A DNA stretch of 64,000 nucleotides from Dendrolimus kikuchii (taxonomy: Eukaryota > Arthropoda > Insecta > Lepidoptera > Lasiocampidae): NCBI GenBank assembly GCA_019925095.2, contig CM034407.1, forward strand, positions 3,433,210 through 3,497,209, written 5' to 3'. Of this stretch, positions 32,701 through 42,829 are shown piece after piece. Under the pieces are notes generated by a model. That model saw only the letters and a list, made by a program, of their open reading frames with translations, did not search any database and was not told the DNA's origin. Every line of letters begins with the position of its first letter. Position 1 is the stretch's first letter. The translations under genes were made by a program, and so were the position numbers.

Positions 32701-32998
32701 AGTCGTGGTAGCGTAATGGCTAGCGCACGCGTCCCGATCGCAAAGGGCGCGGGTTCGATCCTAGCTGGAACGCATGCACCACTTAGTCAGTTTTCTCATT
32801 TAATGTGCATATTTGTTACAATTACTACGTGCTAACATCGGTGAAGGAAAACATCGTGATGCAACCTGCACATCGAGATAACCGATGTGTCAAACCTGCC
32901 AAGCCGCCTTGGACTAGCGTGGCGGGTATACTGTCCGTCCCCCCTATAATGGGAGGCCCAAGCCCAGCAGTGGGACATTTATGGGCAGATATTATTAT
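32701..32998 (+). mobile_element. SINE-C copy 2
   Basis: Head AGTCGTGGTAGCGTAATGGC, B box GGGTTCGATCC, tail ATATTATTATA. Close to the copy at 22679. Confidence 0.88.
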
Positions 32999-33030
32999 AT
33001 ACTATTATTATTAATCTGACGAAACATATC

Positions 33031-33290
33031 TTATACTAATATATAAAGCTGAAAAGTTTGTTTGTTAGTTTGATTGAACGCGTTAATCTCAGGAACTACT
33101 GGTCTGATTTGAAAAATTCTTTCAGTGTTACATAGCCCATTTATCGAGGAAGGCTATATGGGCTCTATCACCACTCTAAGGCCAATAGGAGCAGAGCACC
33201 AATGAAGAATGTTTCAAAATCGGGGGGTTTTTTAAACTTCCTTTTTTTTTATTTTTCCACGCGGACGAAGTCGCGGGCAGAAGATAGTTA
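33031..33290 (+). mobile_element. Helitron-like element (Hel-1), near complete
   Basis: Starts TTATACTAATATATAAAGC; the middle has GGCCAATAGGAGCAGAGCAC; ends CCACGCGGACGAAGTCGCGG then GCAGAAG. The CGCGGACGAAGTCGCG hairpin near the 3' end is typical. The CTAG terminus is not intact. Confidence 0.65.
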
Positions 33291-33589
33291 TTAAATAATA
33301 AGAGCTTTTTGTACTAATAGTTTGTTTGTAATGCAATGATAAACGTCATTGTCAATTCAAATAGACAAATGACAGGTCATCCATAATACCTCCTGCCTCT
33401 TCTAATCACTGAACTAAACACGAACAGATGATTTTTTTTAATTTTTAGTTAATAACATGATCTTAAGTATTATATTAATTAATTTAATAATAATATTAGA
33501 TGCATCGCAAGGTGTTCCTGACGAACACCTTTTTTATAAAAATACATCAAAAATAGAATACATATTTAATAAAAAAAAATAAAAAAATC
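33291..33589. other. AT-rich, unassigned
   Basis: An AAGGTGTTC/GAACACCTT inverted repeat lies at about 33509-33532. Nothing else seen. Confidence 0.4.
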
Positions 33590-33990
33590 TTGCAGCTCAC
33601 CACCAGTGGGGCCTAGGGTCCAAACCATCGGTGGTTAGGGCTCTAGAGACAGGAACCTCCTCACAATTCGTGCCGTGTCCAAGAGCGCTGCTTTCTGCGT
33701 CTTCACCCAGCTTCCTAGCGAAAGCCTCTCTAGATGACGGTCGAGGGCTTTCGCTATAAGACCGTTAACGGTGACAACTATCGGCACAATGCTCGTTGAC
33801 TCTAGACGTCACATAGCGGTAACCTCGTGAGCAAGATCGAAATACTTACTTAGTTTTTCTTTTTCTTTCTTCACGAGATTATCGTCATGCGGGATACTGA
33901 TGTCAACGATTATTGCTCGTCGCGCAGATCGATCTATTACCACGATATCAGGCTTATTGGCTACAATATTCCTGTCCGTAACAATTACAT
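33590..33990 (-). pseudogene. LINE-F C-terminus, copy 3
   Basis: The minus strand reads VTDRNIVANKPDIVVIDRSA, IIVDISIPHDDNLVKKEKEK, then (after a stop where copy 2 has W) LESTSIVPIVVTVNGL and RIVRRFLSLEP. It extends further upstream than the other two copies and so keeps the full PDIV...D block. The in-frame stop shows it is dead. Confidence 0.72.
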
Positions 33991-34665
33991 ACTATTGTTA
34001 TATCTGTTCTCTGTTTAATAGCAACAGAAATTTTGAAAAGCATTATGGGAGCGAATAAAGCCGCTTCTCCGTGCCTTTGTTGGCAACGAAACTTTAATGT
34101 GCCAAAATATTTTGTCCAAAATTAATTTAGCGTTAAAGCACGAACATAATAACTGTATGGGGTCTGTTTTGAAGTTTGTTGGTAGGGGCGAGTTCCGTTT
34201 TGTCGTCGTTCAAAGTTAAACTTAGTTGCTTCAATGTGATCCCACAAATGAGGTTATAATTTCTAAACTAGCAGCGTGGTTCTACTATAAAAGAGTCTAG
34301 AAGTCAAGTTCTATCGCTTCTCGATACTTAATAATAGAAAAATGTTTTAGAGGATTCTGTATTCATTCTTTTGGTTTGCTGTTTGACATACCTTCATAGA
34401 AATTGACCCTTACAAGCTACCTTATGATTTGGTATAATAATATATGGTGTGTTTATTTTTATAATCGGCCGAATCGATTCCTGACAAAGGTAATTGATTT
34501 TTCAAAAATCTAATGCTACTGTACAGTTTGTAGACGTGCTGGTGGAGTACTTGTGTTTTCTTGTAGTAGAGTGAAGAAAATACATCTTGTTGCTTACAGA
34601 GATTTATTCTCGTAGTAGTTGAGCTTGGATGCTCATCCTAAGTTGATAACAAATCGTAACTGTTT
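33991..34665. other. Unassigned stretch
   Basis: No known repeat or gene recognised up to the minisatellite. Confidence 0.35.
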
Positions 34666-35452
34666 GTAGTAACTCGTAGCTATGCAATAGCAAATCGTAG
34701 CGATGCAATAGCAACTCGTAGCGATGCAATAGCTAATCGTAACGATGCAATAGCAACTCGTAGCGATGAAATAGCAAATCGAACTCGTAGCTATGCAATA
34801 ACAAATCGTAGCGATGCAATAGCAACTCGTAGCGATGCAATAACAAATCGTAGCGATGCAATAGCAACTCGTAGCGATGCAATAGCAAATCGTAGCGATG
34901 CAATAGCAACTCGTAGCGATGCAATAGCAAGTCGTAGCGATGCAATAGCAAATCGTAACGATGCAATAGCAACTCGTAGCGATGCAATAGCAACTCGTAG
35001 CGACGCAATATCAAATCGTAGCGATGAAATAGCAACTCGTAGCGATGCAATAGCAACTCGTAGCGATGCAATAGCAACTCGTAGCGACGCAATATCAAAT
35101 CGTAGCGATGAAATAGCAACTCGTAGCGCTGCAATAGCAACTCGTAGCGATGCAATAGCAAATCGTAGCGATGAAATAGCAACTCGTAGCGATGCAATAG
35201 CAACTCGTAGCGATGCAATAGCAAATCGTAACGATGCAATAGCAACTCGTAGCGATGCAATAGCAACTCGTAGCGACGCAATATCAAATCGTAGCGATGA
35301 AATAGCAACTCGTAGCGATGCAATAGCAACTCGTAGCGATGCAATAGCAACTCGTAGCGATGCAATAGCAAATCGTAACGATGCAATAGCAACTCGTAGC
35401 GATGCTATAGCAAATCGTAACGATGCAATAGCAAATCGTAGCGATGCAATTG
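34666..35452. repeat. 21-bp minisatellite, about 37 units
   Basis: The unit is near TCGTAGCGATGCAATAGCAA plus C, with AAATCG alternating with AACTCG. Because 21 is a multiple of 3, several frames stay open: the minus strand gives long artefactual IASLRVA and LLLHRYE heptad repeats of 219-223 codons. There are no spacers between units, so not a CRISPR array. Confidence 0.95.
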
Positions 35453-35812
35453 GGTCCAACAAAAAGAGAGGATGGCAGCTGGAGGGTCCGAAGTAACCTC
35501 GAAATTGAGAATCTCGTGGCCGAGCCTAACATAATAGGAGAAATAAAAGCTCACCGCCTCCGCTGGCTCGGTCACGTAGAACGGATGGGAGAGGATCGCA
35601 GCGTGAGGAAAGCATATTTGGGACGGCCGGTAGGTCGGCGTCCGGTCGGCCGTCCTAAATATCGCTGGAAGGACAGAGTAGAGGCAGACCTGTCGGAGCT
35701 AGGAGCCAGTAATTGGCAAGAAACCGCACAGGACCGAGAAAAGTGGCATGCTCTCGTTTCGGAGGCCAAGACCCACTTTGGGTCGCTGAGCCAACGGAGT
35801 AAGTAAGCTTTC
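35453..35812 (+). pseudogene. LINE-R (RTE-like) C-terminus
   Basis: Frame 35444-35806 ends a LINE protein: EIKAHRLRWLGHVERMGEDR, SVRKAYLGRPVGRRPVGRPK, YRWKDRVEADLSELGASNW and HFGSLSQRSK. LRWLGHVERM and GRPxxRWKDxVExDL are the typical post-RT end of RTE/jockey-like LINEs. A short (TAAG)n follows the stop, as in RTE-a. The RT is missing and the 5' side abuts the minisatellite. A deleted sister copy lies at 13244. Confidence 0.75.
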
Positions 35813-35862
35813 CACCATAATTGGGCCGTCAGCCTGTCTGCTGTAATCCAGCAATAAACAAG
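35810..35862 (+). mobile_element. SINE-B 3' scrap
   Basis: GCTTTCCACCATAATTGGGC to AATCCAGCAATAAACA. Confidence 0.55.
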
Positions 35863-36287
35863 TATGGGGTATTGCTGATTAAATATTTTTTTTATGGTTC
35901 TGTAACAAAATAACGAAAACTGTGAACATTTCTTAGTTTTACGGAACTCTTCATAGTTCCTAAACTGCTACGCACTTGACACATTTTTTCGTCATTACTC
36001 TATTAGTGTCGTCCCATTTGAAAGATTTCAATGAGTTAGAGAAAACTTGAGAGGTATATCTAAAAAACGGAATTCTCATAAAAGTCATCCAGGTGGCGGT
36101 AAAAGTCCATACTTCAATATCCAATACGTCTTCCAGATCTCAGTAAAACCGTGGAGGGTTGTAAACATTTTTCATTGGTGGAAAATAAAATGGTAGTAAG
36201 ACATAACAATAAATCGTTGGAGGCGCGTCATCATGCCGTCTCATAAGGCTGCCGCGATAAAGGCAGGCTGTAACACGAGCCTGCTGT
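35863..36287. other. Unassigned stretch
   Basis: Nothing recognised. Confidence 0.35.
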
Positions 36288-36545
36288 AGGGCTGCCAGGA
36301 TAACTTTGGCTACAAACGACGAATATAGCGAGATAAAGTAACAAAACTGTCTGATAGAAGTAAGAAATAAATAAACATTTATCTAGAATTACAACAGCAA
36401 TGCACTATATAGAATAAGTGAAGGGTTGCCAGTTCAACCTTGGTTACAAACGACGAATACATAATAGGGATAAATAAACAAAACTGTTTGATAGATGTAA
36501 GAAAGATAAATATAGAAATTCAAGAGCAACGCAGCTTATAACAAA
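36288..36545. repeat. Diverged tandem duplication, 2 x ~134 bp
   Basis: GGGCTGCCAGGATAAC and GGGTTGCCAGTTCAAC start the two units (about 36290 and 36424); both continue with TACAAACGACGAATA and AACAAAACTGT-TGATAGA. It lies upstream of the RLE-LINE ORF and could be part of its 5' region. Confidence 0.65.
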
Positions 36546-36709
36546 AAATACTTAGGTACAGTGTTAAATATAATAAACCTTAAATATAAAAAACAAAAAA
36601 GTGTTTGTCAACTCCAACACACGACTGGAGCTTATTCTTTAAATATAAAAAAATATATATTTTTACAATTTATTAATTTATTATCTAATATAATACATTT
36701 ATAAATTTT

Positions 36710-38746
36710 ATGCTTGCAGGTAAAGTTATTAATGAAGTAACTGGCATCCTTTATGTTGCCAATTTCTGCGCCTTAAAAAAAAAAGATGGGGGCATAAGGC
36801 CCATTGCCGTGGGAACGGTTTACCGCCGCCTCGCAGCCAAATGCTGTTGTAAAAAGAAGGCGGATAGTCTAAAAACATATTTTCAGCCAAATCAACTAGG
36901 CTTTGGTTCGCGGGGAGGTTGTGAGGCCGCTGTCCACGCTTTGCGGTCATTCCTCCGTCACAATGGTGGAGATTTGGTGCTGAAGGTGGATATCAAAAAT
37001 GCCTTCAACTCAGTTGATCGGTCCGCCTTGCTGTCACAGGTCAAAGACAAAATTCATGATTGTTACCACTTTCTTTGGCAGTGTTACAGTCAAAATTCAA
37101 AATTAATTTTTCAAGACAATTTATTATATTTTCAGACTGGTTGTCAACAAGGCGACCCCTTAGGGCCAGCCATTTTTAGCTTAGCTATCCATCCAATCAT
37201 CACCCGTTTGAAATCCAAATTCAACGTTTGGTATCTGGATGATGGCACTCTGGGAGGCGAAGTAAATACGGTTCTAGACGATTTAATTAATTTAAAAGCA
37301 GATCTCCAGAGCATAGGCCTGGAAATCAACTTTGATAAATGTGAATATTACATAAATAAAACAGACAGCGAAACAGAAATACGTTCAAAAATACAATCAA
37401 TAGCTCCCAAAATTAAAATGGTTAATATGTCTTCACTTCGCCTCCTAGGCGCGCCAATCTTCGACGAGGCCCCACCGGGTTTCGTTGAAGAGAATTTTAA
37501 ATTTTTTCGTAATACTTCAGATCGTTTATTCAAAATTAATACCCATATGGCATTCACTATCATCCGGTACTGCCTTTTCGTGCCTAAATTTACGTATGCC
37601 CTCCGGTGCTGCCAACTTTTTAAGGAAACTCTGCTTTTAAATACGCTGGATAGCATCGTGAGGGATACCCTCAAATCCATAATAAATTTGGACATGGACG
37701 ACCGAACGTGGTCACAATGCTCACTACCGATAAGGCTAGGTGGCCTAGGCGTCCGCAAAACTTCCAGTGTTGCTTTACCGGCTTTTTTGTCATCGGTTTA
37801 TAGCACAAGTGATTTGGTATTAAAATTTTTAGAAAAAAGTAATTTACATTTTGAAATTCCATATTTGACCGATGCCAAAAGAGCCTGGACAATGGCTTGC
37901 CCTAACTCTAACCTGGGCAGGTTCCGACTTCTCCGACTTGTTCCGACTTCCCAACGAGCTTGGGACGAGCCACTCTGCGAACTGACATGGGAAAATCTTT
38001 TACAAACGTGTTCTAGGTCGACAGAGCGCGCTCGCCTTTTGGCCGTTGCTACTTGGGAGTCTGGACAATGGCTGCAGGCACACCCATCCTTCAATACAGG
38101 CACAATCCTAGACCATTCTACTTTTCGATTAGCTGCGAGCCTTCGCTTGGGGGCTCCATGTTGTGTATCCCATCGTTGCCAGTGTGGTAGTATGGTGGAC
38201 CCGTATGGACACCACGGATTAACATGTTTACATAGTGTTAGTCGAAGATCTCGCCATGCCAACCTCAATGACATCATCCGCCGGGCTCTTGTCAGCGTCG
38301 GCGTACCGGCCGTATTAGAACCGAATGGCTTGGTACGCGACGATGGCAAGAGGCCGGATGGTATGTCACTTATTCCTTGGAAGATGGGACGGCGGCTTCT
38401 TTGGGACGCGACATGTGTAGACACTCTAGCCCCGTCACATCTTCCAACGACTGAGTTAGAGGCTGGCAACGCTGCTTCAAAAGCTGAAGCTCTCAAACGG
38501 CGCAAATATGGAACCTTAGGAAGGGGTTACATATTTTTGCCGTTTGGTGTTGAAACATTAGGTCCGTGGGGTCCGTCGGCAAAGAGTTTCTTCAAAGAGA
38601 TTTGCAAGAAACTCTTTGATGCCACCCGTGATCAGAAGGCTGGCTCATATTTCGCCCAACAAATAAGCATCGCCATACAGCGCGGCAATGCAGCCAGCCT
38701 TCTGGGCACGCTCCCATCTGGCAGCGATTTGTTACACAGTCTATAA
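36710..38746 (+). CDS. RLE-LINE reverse transcriptase/endonuclease, 678 aa
   Basis: The only long intact coding region. It encodes RNA-dependent DNA synthesis plus a nuclease for target-primed retrotransposition. RT motifs: KKDGGIRPIAVG (24-35), VDIKNAFN with D94, GCQQGDPLGPAIF (144-156), YLDDG with D177/D178. After the thumb region comes a zinc-like CxC...HxxxxC (C490, C492, H501, C506), then RPD (548-550) and WDATCVD (565-571), matching the PD...D core of a restriction-like endonuclease. That order is diagnostic for RLE LINEs (R2/R4/NeSL superclade). YLDD in place of F/YADD is unusual. The start codon falls just before RT motif 1, so the amino end (DNA-binding zinc fingers) is missing: probably 5'-truncated. 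No stop or frameshift in 678 codons suggests a young copy. Confidence 0.88.
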   Translation: MLAGKVINEVTGILYVANFCALKKKDGGIRPIAVGTVYRRLAAKCCCKKKADSLKTYFQPNQLGFGSRGGCEAAVHALRSFLRHNGGDLVLKVDIKNAFNSVDRSALLSQVKDKIHDCYHFLWQCYSQNSKLIFQDNLLYFQTGCQQGDPLGPAIFSLAIHPIITRLKSKFNVWYLDDGTLGGEVNTVLDDLINLKADLQSIGLEINFDKCEYYINKTDSETEIRSKIQSIAPKIKMVNMSSLRLLGAPIFDEAPPGFVEENFKFFRNTSDRLFKINTHMAFTIIRYCLFVPKFTYALRCCQLFKETLLLNTLDSIVRDTLKSIINLDMDDRTWSQCSLPIRLGGLGVRKTSSVALPAFLSSVYSTSDLVLKFLEKSNLHFEIPYLTDAKRAWTMACPNSNLGRFRLLRLVPTSQRAWDEPLCELTWENLLQTCSRSTERARLLAVATWESGQWLQAHPSFNTGTILDHSTFRLAASLRLGAPCCVSHRCQCGSMVDPYGHHGLTCLHSVSRRSRHANLNDIIRRALVSVGVPAVLEPNGLVRDDGKRPDGMSLIPWKMGRRLLWDATCVDTLAPSHLPTTELEAGNAASKAEALKRRKYGTLGRGYIFLPFGVETLGPWGPSAKSFFKEICKKLFDATRDQKAGSYFAQQISIAIQRGNAASLLGTLPSGSDLLHSL

Positions 38747-38924
38747 TCGCTTGTACTGTATATTAAATAACAAGTATATTAAACTTATTATCGTATATAA
38801 TTAAGTCTGCAGAGATAGCGTAAGTAAAGATAATAAATATTATCTAAGATACATTTATTGATTTACATAAATGTTTAACTTATGTAAAATTTCGTAATAT
38901 TTTTTTTTTACAAATAATACATGA

Positions 38925-39052
38925 GTCTCAATTCGCTGTCGATTGGGAACGTGCCGAAAACGCGAGCCATATTTTCGCGCTGGATGGCAACGTTGCCCCA
39001 AATACAGGTCAGCCTTTTGGTTATGTGAGACTTTTATTAGACGGGTCAATGA
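38925..39052 (-). pseudogene. Diverged RLE-LINE C-terminus, opposite strand
   Basis: The minus strand reads SHNQKADLYLGQ, then after a frameshift NVAIQRENMARVFGTFPIDS, matching DQKAGSYFAQQ-ISIAIQRGNAASLLGTLPSGS at the end of the ORF at 36710. It faces that ORF tail to tail about 180 bp downstream and is much more diverged. Confidence 0.7.
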
Positions 39053-39864
39053 AATTGAATTAATTTAGTTGAAAGGTAAAGAACTATAAGGACATCATGG
39101 TATTCAACAGTGGCTCGGGGTGGAAATTCAGCTAGGGTGGTAAGCCGGTTGAAAAAACTTCTAATTGGTGATGTATTTTCTTATTACAATTTGTATTTTT
39201 AATTTTACAATCTTACCATATATTTTGAAACAAAAGCCGGTGCCCGATCGGGTTATGAGTTTCTATTTCATCCAATATCTGTGGAAAGCCGCCGAGTGTA
39301 AGAGATAGTAAGTACTACAGTAATAATATACGCACGAATAAAAAACGTAAGCGTAAATGAATTCATGGCGCTTTCGACCTTTTGGTCACTAGTCGCTACT
39401 TTCTTAAAGATAGGCTATGGGGAATCGAGTTGCATGAAGTCCACACAACTGGTATTCAATGATATTGAATAATTCAAAATTTATATATATATAACTTTGG
39501 GTGATTCATTCAAATTGAAAGACAGAAATGAACCGTCTATGGGCTTAACACAGCGAAAATTGTTATTAACACCTTAAGAAACATAAACAAAGCCTTCATT
39601 AATATAACATAATTGAAACTAGCATGGAAACAATCAATATAAATTAAAACGATGTAACTTAACGATAAGTATGGACCTACAGAGTTCCTAGTATTAGAAA
39701 AACCAGGACTGGTGGTGGTGCCAAGGGTAATTTTTCTTGAGGTCCTTCCCCATCTACGCATGCGTCCTGGACTGGCGCGACCCTCAATAAAATAACTCAA
39801 GAGCAGTGTACGGCAGGACAATCAGATCAATCGTTGCATCCGATCGTTCATATGGGAAGGAAAA
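39053..39864. other. Unassigned stretch
   Basis: No supported gene or repeat end. 39700-39830 is less AT-rich, with an open minus frame (39537-39821) of no known domain. Confidence 0.35.
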
Positions 39865-40326
39865 TCAAGCTACTAACCTTAACCTTCCGAAACTGCACCT
39901 CTTCCAATTCAGCAAGCCTGGAGACGTATAACAGCTGTCGTCGAAAGTTAACTGGTTGCACACAGCGGTATTAACAAGTCTTGTTGTCACACACAATAGG
40001 GCGGTTAAATGATTAAATATTAGCACACGCGGTTGCGGAGCGGGTCGGTCGTCCGCGTGCGATCGAGTAGGCGATATTCGACTTAATATCCGTGGTGGGG
40101 CGGCGACAAGGCGGTGTCCCTTCAGCGTCGTCGCGTGACGACACGACGTCGTTGGCCAATGCGCTTCATCAGGAGGGCACGGATCGGAAGATGTCGGTGT
40201 GACGTTCCGATCGTACGATAAAACGAATGAACCAATCGAAACAATTGGCCCAAACAACTGGTCTTCCGCTAGGGCCATTAGAGTGACAAACATAGACGCA
40301 ATGTGAATAAAAATACGTCTTAACAA
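39865..40326 (-). CDS. Hypothetical ORF, 153 aa, possible signal peptide
   Basis: The minus frame starts MLRRIFIHIASMFVTLMALA followed by EDQLFG: a basic start, a hydrophobic run and a small-residue site resembling a secretion signal. The rest is Pro/Ser/His/Arg-rich with several Cys and no domain I recognise. The region (about 40020-40240) is clearly more GC- and CpG-rich than its surroundings, which alone lengthens chance open frames. It could be a host first exon or part of an unknown element. No repeat copy of it occurs in the window. Confidence 0.22.
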   Translation of the reverse strand: MLRRIFIHIASMFVTLMALAEDQLFGPIVSIGSFVLSYDRNVTPTSSDPCPPDEAHWPTTSCRHATTLKGHRLVAAPPRILSRISPTRSHADDRPAPQPRVLIFNHLTALLCVTTRLVNTAVCNQLTFDDSCYTSPGLLNWKRCSFGRLRLVA

Positions 40327-40435
40327 TCCATTAATGTGCCAAGCTGAAACAAATTATATGCACTCGCAACTCCCATAAAAGACAAGAGTTCAAAAAAACA
40401 CATGTACCATCTAAGCAGTTTGTCTGAACTAATAT

Positions 40436-40605
40436 GTATTGTTACAATTACCACGTGCTAGTAATGACGGAAAATATGGTAATGAATCTTTAGATAACCG
40501 ATGCGTCAAACCCACCAATCCGCTTTGAACAGACGTGCCATGTATATTGTCCATTCTCCCTATTAAAATAGAAAGGCTCAGCATTGGGACGCAGATACGT
40601 CGTAA
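40436..40605 (+). mobile_element. SINE-C, degraded body
   Basis: TATTGTTACAATTACCACGT, GATAACCGATGCGTCAAACC and AGAAAGGCTCAGCATTGGGA match the SINE-C body. The tRNA-like head is gone and identity is low: an old copy. Confidence 0.6.
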
Positions 40606-41224
40606 TTAATAAGGACGTGTTTCTAACATCAGTTACAAACAAAAAACCTGCTGACCCTAACTTTGAAGCATATATACCAACAACTCTTTTCCCTTTTAAT
40701 TCGCATCACCCCCCAGGGCACAACCCTGGTTGTTAGCCCAAAATTTACGACGTTGCAATCACACGTAGAACGTAATTTCAACTCATTCTCGTACTATTAT
40801 GTAGGGATTAGTACTGTCATTGCTTGCTATATTACCAATGTTCCGGACATGTTAAGTTTTGTATCAGATCATTAAAAATATTATATTAAAAAAATAAAGA
40901 TAAATAACACGTTTATAATTTAATTTAAAAAATGGTTTAGCTAACCGATACTAATCTTTTACAGGTTTATTGTGTGTATTTGAATTATCTATAACTCTTT
41001 TGTCTTATGGTAGCCTTAATTACTCACACTCTTTGTTCGCGCTAATCTAAAGGGATTGGCAATACAAAGGTATTGCCTGGCAATAAGACGTCATAAATCC
41101 TTTCTTCTATTGTTCGAATGACATTGCACATTCTTAAAAACTATTAAGCTTGCAGTGTCAAAATTTACACAGAATAATGGGCATGTTGCTAGAAGACAAG
41201 GTCTATTTTACAAAAATATAAGAT
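40606..41224. other. Unassigned stretch
   Basis: Open frame 40663-40875 shows no domain. Nothing else seen. Confidence 0.35.
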
Positions 41225-41464
41225 TGGACAGTCCATCGTAGTTGAGTTTCAACTACGATCGAGGAGTTACCTAGTGTACTTTCGGAGCGAGTATCTTATA
41301 ACGAAGGACTTTGCACAATTGATGTCATTACGATTTTCTGCTTATGGTTTGGACACGTATTCGGTTGTATTTGCAAGAATTGTGAATTAGGTGTGTATAC
41401 TTCTAATAAAGTTTGTGATAATTCCAACGGCATTTTGAATGCATATAGGACAAATTCGTAACAA
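41225..41464 (+). mobile_element. LTR-T, divergent partial copy
   Basis: The right part is clear (ACTTCTAATAAAGTTTGTGA, TAATTCCAACGGCATTTTGA, TTCGTAACA), as is GAAGGACTTTGCACAATTGA in the middle. The left end is not found. Old or a subfamily. Confidence 0.55.
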
Positions 41465-41542
41465 TAGCATGTTTTGAGAAAATGAGAGAAAAAGAAAATC
41501 TAGGCGAAATTTATTTCCCCATACATGGAACAGTTCTTTTGA

Positions 41543-41620
41543 TAATAATAAAACTACGTTTTAACGGTTTTAAGCGTGGTAATTTTATTTGATTTTGGTT
41601 TTTCCGACGTTTCTTCTTAG
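41543..41620 (-). repeat. CCGAAACGTCGG module, copy 2 (partial)
   Basis: The minus strand has AACGTCGGAAAAACCAAAAT, CAAATAAAAT and AAAACCGTTAAAACGTAG, near-identical to copy 3 at 56.1 kb. It stops within the GAAACGTCGG box. Confidence 0.55.
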
Positions 41621-41859
41621 TTACTTAGTTAGTCTTACTTAGTTCTTCGTAGTTCTTTTGATGTTACGAATGTACTTGGATTTTTGATGATTTTGATTAC
41701 GACTCCTTAAAAAGGATTTATTAAAAATATCCAAGGAAAGTGGGCATTATTCTTCAATATTATTGTTTGGCTTGAAGTCTCCTATTCAAGCCTAACTGAG
41801 GTTATTATTGGACATCGACTCTACCTATGTGTTGGCAGAGTCAGTATGCTCATTACCGG

Positions 41860-42260
41860 TATGAGCCCAGAGGCCAACAACCCTCTAGTGGCTAGGTACG
41901 GGAGCCTGACTTAGGAATGACCACCGCAAGCTTCGCGTTGACTCCGTCTGCGAAATGGTTGCCTACTCTATGATCGACGAATTGCCATTTTATCGGCTGG
42001 TCGGTTACACTTTAGAGAGTGCGCAGCTGAGCTATTCGATCTGATCCCACCGTCTCCCTTCTATCATCGGACAACCAGACGCACTGGCATGCTGCACCAA
42101 TATATGGTGGATATTCCACCAATTTGATCAAAGCGCTTTGCGTCCACCTTCTTTATGCATACCGCAAAAGAGTGGACCTCATTACCGGAGTCTGTCTTTC
42201 CCGATACTTACAAGCTAAGCGTGCTCCATCTTAGACTATACCTCAGCTCTACATAAGGCG
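41860..42260 (+). pseudogene. LINE-J C-terminus, copy 3
   Basis: CCTTCTATCATCGGACAACC to CAGACGCACTGGC encodes the [11 protein letters not shown] block; ATATGGTGGATATTCCACC, TTTGCGTCCACC and CGATACTTACAAGC follow in shifted frames, ending GCGTGCTCCATCTTAGACTA. Broken by frameshifts. Confidence 0.65.
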
Positions 42261-42372
42261 AGATCATCGAGCTAAGAAAATCGTCGCGTGTCAGTCGGCT
42301 TGTTAGGCCGCCCGCTGGGATACTTCTCTGCTCTGTAGGCGAGATCATGGTAAAACGCGAGCCTATACTATG

Positions 42373-42685
42373 TTTTTTTATTGCAGGAGTTCAGCAGACA
42401 GGCAGACGGCCCACTTGATGGAAAGCGGTTACCTTCACCTATGGACATTTGCAACACGAAAGGTGCTACAAATGCGCTGCTGCTCTCTTAAGGGGGACTG
42501 GAACCTGGTCACTAATGCCGGAGCACAACTCAAGGTTGTTATGGCAACATGCTTTTGATCAGGAGTGGTAGCCGTCCAGTCGGGCAAATGCCCTACCACC
42601 TGGCTGTGGGTTGTTTAGTCGCCTCTTACGATAGGCCGCCGGGCCGCAGGAAATTGTATTCTTTCTCCGTTCCTTCACGGATGAC
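42373..42685 (-). mobile_element. SINE-B, full length
   Basis: The minus strand runs from CATCCGTGAAGGAACGGAG to CTCCTGCAATAAAAAAAC. Confidence 0.88.
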
Positions 42686-42829
42686 TGTCCCTTTACCCCG
42701 TTTCGCCTATTGTATGTGTCCTATTCCATCCCCTCTATTCAATCCTAGTGGCTGATAATGCGTTGGAAACTCTCCTGGTGTTGCAAACGTTCATTATTTG
42801 AATTTATTCATGAGCGAGAAATATAAGGA

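Noticed and set aside
34666..35452. CRISPR-like array
   Set aside because: Units are contiguous with no spacers, in eukaryotic repeat-rich DNA.
34733..35462. Two ~220-codon minus-strand proteins
   Set aside because: They are translations of the 21-bp minisatellite in different frames; no non-repeat sequence supports a gene.
36729..38505. Minus-strand frames of 61-235 codons
   Set aside because: Shadows of the RLE-LINE ORF, which has RT and nuclease motifs on the plus strand.
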